This document shows positions 1 to 4,973 of a stretch of DNA of 5,004 bases, one piece after another (the first letter of the stretch is position 1; every line of letters begins with the position of its first letter). This stretch comes from CAXQRU01 sp964226685. GTDB lineage: Bacteria > Pseudomonadota > Gammaproteobacteria > Pseudomonadales > Cellvibrionaceae. The position numbers were made by a program, and so were the translations under genes. The stretch spans positions 1 through 5,004 of the forward strand of contig CAXQRU010000104.1 of NCBI GenBank assembly GCA_964226685.1, written 5' to 3'. The notes below the pieces were generated by a model. The model was given only the letters and a program-made list of their open reading frames with translations, was not told the origin of the DNA and did not search any database.

Positions 1-51
1 ATACGAGATTAACGATCGTGACTGGAGTTCAGACGTGTGCTCTTCCGATCT
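1..51 (+). other. Illumina P7/Read 2 adapter remnant (not biological)
   Basis: Positions 1-9 match the end of the Illumina P7 primer (ATACGAGAT). Positions 10-17 (TAACGATC) sit where an 8-base i7 index belongs. Positions 18-51 match the TruSeq Read 2 primer site, beginning GTGACTGGAGTTC and ending CTCTTCCGATCT. The biological insert therefore starts at 52. These bases should be trimmed before any annotation or taxonomy. Confidence 0.97.
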
Positions 52-77
52 ATTGCCATTAGCATAATGGCAATTTT
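52..77. terminator. Hairpin with T-run, possible terminator
   Basis: A perfect 10-bp inverted repeat pairs ATTGCCATTA (52-61) with TAATGGCAAT (65-74) around a GCA loop. On the plus strand it runs into TTTT (74-77). On the minus strand it is the first structure after the stop of the HlyIII gene at 107, about 33 bases downstream, and is preceded there by AAAA, as in bidirectional terminators. The stem has only 4 G:C pairs in 10 and would be weak. Whether a T-run follows on the minus strand cannot be seen, because the insert ends at base 52. Confidence 0.45.
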
Positions 78-106
78 CCAAAAAAATTCCTACGGATTAA
101 ACAAGC

Positions 107-724
107 TCAATTTACATAATAAATAATTGAGAAATAATGGCAAAAGCTAGCCGCCATCACAAATAGGTGCCAAATGCCATGAAAGTGGGGAATTTTCTCA
201 TCAAAAACATAAAACAGTATCCCCACCGTATACAGGATGCCACCCATAAGCAGCCACATAATTGCGGCAAATGGTAGGGAGTCAAGTAACGGTTTTACCA
301 CAATGATAATCAACCAGCCCATCACCAAATACAGTATGATTGGCACGATTCTTTTACCCTGTTTTAAATAAAGATCGTGAATAATGCCAATCAATGCTAA
401 CCCCCAAATTACTCCAAAAATAGACCATCCCCATGCGCCTCGCAGGGTTACTAAAGAAAAAGGGGTATACGTTCCGGCAATCAATAAATAAATCGATAAA
501 TGATCCAGCTTGCAAAAAATAACTTCGGCCTTACCTCGAAGACTATGGCAAAGTACAGAACACAAAAAAAGTAGCAGTAGCGTCGAGCCGTATATGGTAA
601 AGCTAACAATTTTCCATGGGTCACCTTTGTCAGCGGCAACGACAATCAGGAAGACTAAGCCCACCACGGCAATTAGAAATGCGATGAGATGAGTAATGCT
701 ATTAAAGCGTTCTCCGCGATACAT
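107..724 (-). CDS. HlyIII/PAQR family membrane protein (hemolysin III-like)
   Basis: A 205-aa inner-membrane protein with about seven hydrophobic segments, the usual layout and size (200-220 aa) of bacterial hemolysin III/YqfA proteins in the PAQR superfamily. With the start at 724 it opens MYRGERFNSITH, a conserved N-terminus of this family. The presumed metal-binding set is complete: S56-x3-H60 (SVLCH), D74 in KLDHLSIYLLIAGTYTP, and H182-x3-H186 (HGIWH) near the C-terminus. The frame stays open upstream to a TTG at 787, but those 21 extra residues do not look like family sequence, so ATG 724 is preferred; neither start has a strong Shine-Dalgarno. The name comes from the Bacillus cereus cytolysin. 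Proteobacterial members have been linked to membrane homeostasis, and hemolytic activity should not be assumed. It is divergent from the PilZ gene. Confidence 0.9.
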   Translation of the reverse strand: MYRGERFNSITHLIAFLIAVVGLVFLIVVAADKGDPWKIVSFTIYGSTLLLLFLCSVLCHSLRGKAEVIFCKLDHLSIYLLIAGTYTPFSLVTLRGAWGWSIFGVIWGLALIGIIHDLYLKQGKRIVPIILYLVMGWLIIIVVKPLLDSLPFAAIMWLLMGGILYTVGILFYVFDEKIPHFHGIWHLFVMAASFCHYFSIIYYVN

Positions 725-830
725 ACCATCAATACTCGTATTTAAATGAACCAAGAATAGCACTTTTTCAGATGAACGGTTGCACAAACAACCAAATAGG
801 CACTAAACTTATAGTAAGAGTGAGGAACAA

Positions 831-841
831 GCACTCAGTGC
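831..841. repeat. Short inverted repeat in divergent spacer, possible operator
   Basis: GCACT-C-AGTGC is a perfect 5-bp dyad in the spacer between the divergent HlyIII and PilZ genes, 22 bp before the PilZ ribosome binding site. No well-spaced sigma70 promoter was found for either gene: TTGCAC at 780-785 and TATAGT at 810-815 are 24 bp apart, which is too far. A dyad this short can arise by chance. Confidence 0.25.
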
Positions 842-862
842 GTCAACTATTAGCCACCCGTT

Positions 863-869
863 GAAGGAG
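863..869 (+). promoter_or_regulatory. Ribosome binding site of the PilZ gene
   Basis: GAAGGAG lies 7 bases before the ATG at 877. It is a strong Shine-Dalgarno at ideal spacing and fixes the PilZ start. The downstream hydrolase has no comparable site and probably relies on this initiation through coupling. Confidence 0.85.
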
Positions 870-876
870 TCTAAAC

Positions 877-1332
877 ATGATAGCGCATTCATTAGAAGGT
901 TCTGAAACTTTAATCACACGCGAATTCATTCGCCACCCATCAGACATACCCTTAGAATACTGTCTTACGGATCAGCCATCTTGCCATCTCGAGTCTATCC
1001 ATAATGTCAGCCAAGGTGGTCTATGCTTTCATACGCACCAAATACTAGAGGTGGGGCAATGGGTACGTCTACACATCCCGATTGACTGCGAGCATTTTGA
1101 AGTAGATGCGCAGGTGAAATGGTGTGAACAAACTTCCAAAGGCTTCGATGTCGGGGTTGCCTTTGCCAGTAAAGACCAAGCTTTCTGTGCTCGTATGGTC
1201 GAGCAGGTTTGCCATATTGAGCATTACAAGCGCAAAGTGCTCAACGAGGAAGGCCGAATGTTAAATGGCGACCAAGCCGCCGCCGAGTGGATTTCACGTT
1301 ACGCGGATAGCTTTCCAATGCCGAAAATCTGA
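877..1332 (+). CDS. PilZ domain protein, predicted c-di-GMP effector
   Basis: A 151-aa soluble protein with a PilZ domain at roughly residues 13-115. Both halves of the c-di-GMP binding signature are present: R15-x3-R19 (REFIR) at the N-terminus and N43-x-S45-x-x-G48 (NVSQGG) at the start of the beta barrel. The barrel ends in the family-typical VGVAF (residues 92-96). It should therefore bind the second messenger, unlike degenerate PilZ proteins that lack the arginines. The last 40 or so residues form a charged, probably helical tail containing HIEHYKRKVLNEEGR and AAAEWISRYAD. No signal peptide or membrane segment is visible. The stop TGA shares its A with the ATG of the next gene, so the protein is probably co-produced with the hydrolase, whose activity or expression it might affect (inference). 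The target is unknown. Confidence 0.92.
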   Translation: MIAHSLEGSETLITREFIRHPSDIPLEYCLTDQPSCHLESIHNVSQGGLCFHTHQILEVGQWVRLHIPIDCEHFEVDAQVKWCEQTSKGFDVGVAFASKDQAFCARMVEQVCHIEHYKRKVLNEEGRMLNGDQAAAEWISRYADSFPMPKI

Positions 1333-2273
1333 TGCCCTTTAGCACCGAGCAAGCGCTGCAATTGCGACTGCGGCTATCGACCAACGCCGAATCACTTTCG
1401 GAGGAAGCATCGACTCTCTATCAAAACTATCTCGATCACTACTCGTTAACCAAAGCCGATTATTTTTTTGCGATTAAACATCGTGAATTTACGCTAGCCA
1501 CCCAAGTTTGGACCTACCCCGATAATCTGAAAACACTATTTATCGTTCATGGCTTTTTAGATCATATGGGCCTATACCAACGCGCCGTTCAATGGGGGCT
1601 TCGAGAGGGATTCAATGTGGTCATCTTTGACTTACCCGGCCATGGCTTAAGCAGTGGTGCACAAGCGAGCATAGACTCATTCAACCAGTATAGCGAAGCG
1701 CTGCTGTGCGTAATCGGACACAGTACCCAGCTTGGCTTATCAAGTCAGCACTATAGTTTGACCCAAAGCACCGGCTGCGCGGTATTGAGTAATGCTCTAC
1801 TGTTTTTAAATGCGCCACTATTTGAACACAGCATCATGCTAGCGCCACTCATTCGCTCTTGCCAATGGCCCCAACAACGATGGCGGTACCATTTGTTGAA
1901 ATACTTCAAAAAACAAGTGAAACGTCGCTTTTCCATCTGCAGCCACGATGAAGATTTTGTCAACTTCATCAAACAGCAAGATCAACTGCAATCAAAAACC
2001 ATTCCACTGCCTTGGCTTGGAGCAATGGATCAGTGGATTATAAAAATGAAGCAAAACGCAAAATGCGATCAAGCACTTACCCTAATACAAGGCACCGGGG
2101 ATACCACCGTCGATTGGCGCTATAATATTCCTATCATGCAAGCGGCCTTTCCTATGCATCAAACGCATTTTATTGAGGATGGTTTTCATCATCTCGTCAA
2201 TGAAAGCCCCAATTACTGGCAAACAATTGATGTACTTATGACACAAGCTGTTTCGGAGCCTTCTTCTTTGTAA
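1332..2273 (+). CDS. Alpha/beta hydrolase, serine aminopeptidase S33/monoacylglycerol-lipase-like
   Basis: A 313-aa cytoplasmic-looking protein with the alpha/beta hydrolase fold, close to the usual length of lysophospholipase/monoacylglycerol-lipase relatives. Visible elements in order are the oxyanion-hole strand FIVHGF (H73-G74), the DLPGHGLSSG loop (residues 100-109), the nucleophile elbow with Ser146, Asp257 in GTGDTTVDW, and His286 in FHHLVNE, equivalent to the family's HExxNE-type motif. The triad is thus complete, so an active esterase or lipase is likely; the substrate cannot be read from sequence. The elbow reads T-Q-S-T-G, not G-x-S-x-G, with Thr144 at the usual first glycine. An N-terminal extension of about 60 residues precedes the first core strand. 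The ATG overlaps the PilZ stop (TGATG). The 3' end overlaps the convergent topB gene by 38 bp, and no terminator is evident between them. Confidence 0.9.
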   Translation: MPFSTEQALQLRLRLSTNAESLSEEASTLYQNYLDHYSLTKADYFFAIKHREFTLATQVWTYPDNLKTLFIVHGFLDHMGLYQRAVQWGLREGFNVVIFDLPGHGLSSGAQASIDSFNQYSEALLCVIGHSTQLGLSSQHYSLTQSTGCAVLSNALLFLNAPLFEHSIMLAPLIRSCQWPQQRWRYHLLKYFKKQVKRRFSICSHDEDFVNFIKQQDQLQSKTIPLPWLGAMDQWIIKMKQNAKCDQALTLIQGTGDTTVDWRYNIPIMQAAFPMHQTHFIEDGFHHLVNESPNYWQTIDVLMTQAVSEPSSL

Positions 2274-4164
2274 AAGATTGTCTCCTACTTTTTTTGCGCT
2301 TAAATACTTGCCCCTTGCCCGACAAACCCGGAAACACGGCTGTGTGCATTTGTCCAATCATTGACTCAATCGCCACACTCAATGGTTCAATAAACTCACG
2401 ATAGCCTAATTGTTGATGCAAGATTTGATCGAGTTGCTGCTCCCAGTGAGCGGTCATATCGGGTAATACTAATGGCTCGGGCAAACTCTCAATAAACGCT
2501 CGCCCAATGTCTGTCGGGCGGATGGTTTTACCCTGACGCACCAGAAAGCCCCGATTAAACAACAACTCGATAATGCCTGCTCGAGTCGCTTCTGTGCCCA
2601 AGCCGTCCGTTTCTCTCAACACTTTTTTGATCTCAGGGTCTCTCACAAAACGCGCAATACCGGTCATGGCCGAGAGCAAGGTTGCATCAGTAAAGGGCTT
2701 AGGCGGACTGGTTTGTTTGTCGAGCACCATGGCATTAACACAATCGAGAACTTCGCCCAGCTTGAGTACCGGCATGGAATCATGACTGTATTCATATTGT
2801 TCTTTATTTTTGGGCAATAAGGCCTTCCAACCTAGGTCAATCACTTCTTTTCGGCGAGTGATAAACGCGCCGCCTTCAATCTCCGTTAACACTTCCACCT
2901 TGCGATACTCAAAATTAGGGTAAAACTGCATTAGGTATTGCCGGGCAATCAGCTCGTAGACTTTTTGCTCTGTAGTCGACAAACGAGCCGAGGACTGAGC
3001 CGTGGGGATAATCGCATGATGTGCGCCCACCTTGGTATCACTCCAGGCTTTCGTTTTTAAAGCGACATTGCTCTTAACCACCATGGCCGCCATGTTGGGC
3101 GTTACCTTGCTCACCGCTTGCAACACTTGCCTTGCATGCCCCCAATGTTCCTTGGGCAAGTAGCGGCAATCTGAGCGAGGGTAGGTAATCACCTTATGGG
3201 TTTCATAGAGGCTTTGACAGATATCAAGCACTTGTTTTGCACTCATCCCATGACGCTTGGCGGCATCAATTTGCAAAGAGGATAAGTTATAAGGCAGAGG
3301 TGGAGCCTGTTTGCAGGGCTTATCATCAAATCGCTTTACAGATCCGGCTTTACCCAGCACCCGACTGACGACATTCTCGGCCAATAGCCGGTGCAACACT
3401 CGCCCTTCCTCATCCATATAAGGCTCGCAAGCTTTGCTAGGCTGCCACTTGCCTTTAAAACAAAAGCCTTCAAGCGTTTTTAGTTCAATCTCAACTTCAT
3501 AAAATGGTTGGCTAGTAAATGCCTCAATCTCGCGCTCTCGATTGACGACCAGCCCAAGCAGCGGCGTCTGTACGCGCCCTACCGATAACACGCCCTGATA
3601 CCCCGAGGCCTGACCACGCAAGGTGCACAACCGAGTCATATTCATACCATAGAGCCAATCTGCCCGAGAGCGCGCTAAGGCGGAAACCGACAATGGCACA
3701 AACGCCTTATTATCTTGTAATTGAGCTAAGGATTTTTTAATCGCCGCGGGGTTTAAATCATTGATCAAACAACGCTTGGCCGCATTCAGTTTAGCCTTGG
3801 GCACCTTACAAAACCCCAACACCTCATCAACCAACAACTGGCCCTCTCGGTCTGGATCACCGACATTAACCAATACATCGGCCTGTTTAATCCATTTTTT
3901 CAATACCGAAAACTGCTTTTTGGTTTGGCTTTTCACTTGCAGCTGCCAAAGGTCAGGCACAATGGGTAAATGCTCTAGGCGCCACTTTTTATATTCATCG
4001 TTATAGGCCTCTGGCGGCGCCTGTTCTAACAAATGCCCAATGCACCAACTCACCACATCGCCATTGCCCAGCTCAATAAACCCGTCGCCCTTCTTGTGCG
4101 GCCTGGGGAGCACATCGGCCAGGGCACGCCCCAGGCTAGGCTTTTCTGCGATGTATAACATCAT
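2236..4164 (-). CDS. topB: DNA topoisomerase III
   Basis: A 642-aa type IA topoisomerase (E. coli TopB is 653 aa) that cuts one DNA strand through a 5'-phosphotyrosine, decatenates DNA and resolves recombination and replication intermediates, usually with RecQ. Starting at ATG 4164 (MMLYIAEKPS), the catalytic positions coincide with E. coli: E7 and K8 in AEKPS, the Toprim acidic set D103/D105/E107 in DPDRE, and Tyr328-Pro-Arg330 in THKVITYPRSDCRYLP. Other family blocks are SVSALARSRADWLYG, GYQGVLSVGRVQTP, HHAIIPT and TDGLGTEATRAGIIELLF. There are no C-terminal zinc fingers, as usual for TopB, only a Lys/Arg-rich tail (FKRKKSRRQSFTKKK). GGTG at 4172-4175, 7 bases upstream, supports 4164. An in-frame ATG at 4230 would add 22 non-homologous residues and lies upstream of the likely transcription start. 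The second ATG, at 4161, is also possible. Confidence 0.97.
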   Translation of the reverse strand: MMLYIAEKPSLGRALADVLPRPHKKGDGFIELGNGDVVSWCIGHLLEQAPPEAYNDEYKKWRLEHLPIVPDLWQLQVKSQTKKQFSVLKKWIKQADVLVNVGDPDREGQLLVDEVLGFCKVPKAKLNAAKRCLINDLNPAAIKKSLAQLQDNKAFVPLSVSALARSRADWLYGMNMTRLCTLRGQASGYQGVLSVGRVQTPLLGLVVNREREIEAFTSQPFYEVEIELKTLEGFCFKGKWQPSKACEPYMDEEGRVLHRLLAENVVSRVLGKAGSVKRFDDKPCKQAPPLPYNLSSLQIDAAKRHGMSAKQVLDICQSLYETHKVITYPRSDCRYLPKEHWGHARQVLQAVSKVTPNMAAMVVKSNVALKTKAWSDTKVGAHHAIIPTAQSSARLSTTEQKVYELIARQYLMQFYPNFEYRKVEVLTEIEGGAFITRRKEVIDLGWKALLPKNKEQYEYSHDSMPVLKLGEVLDCVNAMVLDKQTSPPKPFTDATLLSAMTGIARFVRDPEIKKVLRETDGLGTEATRAGIIELLFNRGFLVRQGKTIRPTDIGRAFIESLPEPLVLPDMTAHWEQQLDQILHQQLGYREFIEPLSVAIESMIGQMHTAVFPGLSGKGQVFKRKKSRRQSFTKKKAPKQLVS

Positions 4165-4178
4165 AGTATTGCACCAAA

Positions 4179-4198
4179 AGCTGAATTTATATACAGTA
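4179..4198. promoter_or_regulatory. Candidate LexA (SOS) box upstream of topB
   Basis: Read on the minus strand, this site begins TACTGTATATAAATTCAG. It has the CTG-N10-CAG core at 4181-4196 and matches 16 of 20 positions of the E. coli consensus TACTGTATATATATACAGTA, with one half-site perfect. It overlaps the topB -10 element and the predicted transcription start and ends 15 bp before the ATG, which is where LexA represses. AT-rich dyads can imitate LexA boxes, and E. coli topB is not a classical SOS gene, so this is a strong candidate, not a proven site. Confidence 0.55.
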
Positions 4199-4223
4199 TA
4201 TTTTGTAGCAAGGCTGAAATCAA
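4195..4223 (-). promoter_or_regulatory. Sigma70-type promoter of topB
   Basis: On the minus strand, TTGATT (4218-4223, 4/6 of the -35 consensus) is followed after exactly 17 bases by TATACT (4195-4200, 5/6 of the -10 consensus). Transcription would start near 4188, leaving a leader of about 24 bases before ATG 4164. That places the alternative ATG at 4230 upstream of the transcript, which helps choose the topB start. The candidate LexA box overlaps the -10. Confidence 0.6.
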
Positions 4224-4230
4224 TGCGCAT

Positions 4231-4245
4231 TTTTGGTAACCAAAA
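4231..4245. repeat. Perfect 15-bp dyad TTTTGGTAACCAAAA
   Basis: Two 7-bp arms (TTTTGGT and ACCAAAA) flank a single A between the divergent topB and the small membrane-protein gene. The site lies just upstream of the topB -35 and overlaps a weak plus-strand promoter candidate: TTGGTA at 4233-4238, 17 bases, then TATCAG at 4256-4261, each 4/6. An operator for the downstream plus-strand gene is possible; no regulator is encoded nearby. Confidence 0.35.
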
Positions 4246-4298
4246 AACATAGACTTATCAGCCACCACAATGGGTTATTCAGTAAACAGGAGTATCTA

Positions 4299-4628
4299 AT
4301 GGGTGGTGCGGGTGAGAGCAATGGCCTAGAAGGTATAGGTCGAATTGACGCTAATACAGCAAAAGGCAGACTAGCTAAACCAAATGGCTGGAAAGAACAG
4401 CAGCAGTGGAGTCAAAATTACCTCAATGAGCATTCATTTGGCTTACTGGTATCTGCTCTAATTATCCCGATTGTGTTTTTGCTTATTTGGGTTTTTAAAA
4501 TCTCTCCAATCTTAGGATGGATATCGATGATATTCTTAATTAGCCTACCTTTATCATTTAAATTATGGAAAGAAAAGCGCCTAACAAAACTGAGAACTAA
4601 GCAACTATTTAATTCAACAATAAAATAA
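4299..4628 (+). CDS. Hypothetical small membrane protein, two predicted TM segments
   Basis: I do not recognise this 109-aa protein. The start is set by AGGAG at 4288-4292, 6 bases before ATG 4299. The frame is open back to a TTG at 4233, but that has no ribosome binding site. The N-terminal 46 residues are polar and glycine-rich at first (MGGAGESNGLEGIGRIDAN), followed by a Trp/Gln-rich stretch (GWKEQQQWSQNYLNEH). Two hydrophobic segments follow, at about residues 47-66 and 69-87, separated by a very short turn, so this should be a helical hairpin in the membrane. The C-terminus is strongly basic (KLWKEKRLTKLRTKQ), suggesting both ends face the cytoplasm by the positive-inside rule. By hand count 4441-4620 is about one third G+C, well below the 50-60% counted in two stretches of topB, hinting at accessory origin. 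It is divergent from topB and convergent with the next ORF. Function unknown. Confidence 0.75.
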   Translation: MGGAGESNGLEGIGRIDANTAKGRLAKPNGWKEQQQWSQNYLNEHSFGLLVSALIIPIVFLLIWVFKISPILGWISMIFLISLPLSFKLWKEKRLTKLRTKQLFNSTIK

Positions 4629-4633
4629 GATAC

Positions 4634-4672
4634 TCGACACTAAGCATTTGTTAACTAGTTAATGATTGTCGA
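4634..4672. repeat. Nested short inverted repeats between convergent genes
   Basis: The spacer of 63 bp between the two convergent small genes holds a perfect 12-bp palindrome, TTAACTAGTTAA (4651-4662), and an outer inverted repeat, TCGACA (4634-4639) with TGTCGA (4667-4672). The two dyads are not concentric (centres near 4653 and 4656.5), and no T-run follows on either strand, so a standard intrinsic terminator is not supported. It could be a weak terminator-like fold or a protein site. Confidence 0.35.
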
Positions 4673-4691
4673 ATTTTGGCTCTGCTTTGGG

Positions 4692-4913
4692 CTACTTTGA
4701 TAAGGCCAATTGCACTGCTTTTTCCGCATGAATTGATGTGGTATCAAACAAGAAATAGACGAACTCCACTTTTACATTGAAGTCTTTCTCAAAAGCCTCA
4801 ACAATTTCAGGAGAGATGTAATTTTCCCACGTAAGAAAACGCAATGTTGGCTTATCCGCCAAAATAGCTGGAGACAAAACCAGTAATACAAAAGCTAATA
4901 AACGATGCACCAT
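4692..4913 (-). CDS. Truncated periplasmic solute-binding protein (PotD/PotF-like N-terminus), probable remnant
   Basis: A 73-aa ORF starting at ATG 4913, with GGGGAG at 4926-4931, a rather long 12 bases upstream. Residues 1-19 form a clear Sec signal peptide (MVHRLLAFVLLVLSPAILA). Residues 24-54 (LRFLTWENYISPEIVEAFEK and onward) resemble the first strand and helix of spermidine/putrescine-type ABC solute-binding proteins, or of sensor proteins that carry such a domain. A full protein would be about 340-370 aa, but here similarity stops after VEFVYF and 19 unrelated residues (LFDTTSIHAEKAVQLALSK) lead to a TAG. Neither other minus-strand frame continues the expected sequence, so a single frameshift does not explain it. 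An internal deletion or rearrangement joining the 5' end to another coding tail is more likely. It probably cannot bind a substrate. A short secreted product cannot be excluded. Confidence 0.6.
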   Translation of the reverse strand: MVHRLLAFVLLVLSPAILADKPTLRFLTWENYISPEIVEAFEKDFNVKVEFVYFLFDTTSIHAEKAVQLALSK

Positions 4914-4933
4914 TACTAGAAAAATCTCCCCGA

Positions 4934-4960
4934 TTCTAGACTACTCCATTTAGCCTAGAA
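4934..4960. repeat. 27-bp imperfect dyad with repeated CTAGAA half-sites
   Basis: TTCTAGACTA (4934-4943) and TAGCCTAGAA (4951-4960) form 10-bp arms with one mismatch around a 7-base loop. A third half-site, CTAGAA, lies at 4916-4921 in alternating orientation. The array sits directly upstream of the truncated binding-protein ORF and spans its leader, where an operator would be expected. No T-run follows, so a terminator is unlikely. Confidence 0.4.
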
Positions 4961-4973
4961 CAGTGAGATCGCG

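Noticed and set aside
107..787. HlyIII starting at TTG 787 (226 aa)
   Set aside because: The N-terminal 21 residues are not family-like, and homologs begin near the MYRGERFN equivalent.
780..815. Promoter for the PilZ gene (TTGCAC and TATAGT)
   Set aside because: The hexamers are 24 bp apart, outside the working spacing for sigma70, and a sigma54 GG-N10-GC pattern is also absent.
2261..2300. Intrinsic terminator at the hydrolase/topB junction
   Set aside because: A TTTTTTT run occurs at 2289-2295, but the only stem nearby is 5 bp (TCTTT/AAAGA at 2265-2277) and is not adjacent to it.
2082..2357. Minus-strand 91-aa frame across the end of the hydrolase and topB
   Set aside because: Low-complexity shadow of two well-supported genes, with no recognisable domain or ribosome binding site. 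The same applies to the antisense frames at 1751-1972, 2573-2785, 3761-4006, 4040-4252 and 510-692.
2236..4230. topB starting at ATG 4230 (664 aa)
   Set aside because: The extra 22 residues do not match TopB proteins, and the likely -10 and transcription start lie downstream of this codon. ATG 4164 has a GGTG motif 7 bases upstream and gives E. coli-identical catalytic numbering.
4629..4691. Integron attC site after the small AT-rich gene
   Set aside because: An orphan AT-rich gene with inverted repeats suggested a cassette, but no GTTRRRY/RYYYAAC core pair with suitable spacing is present.
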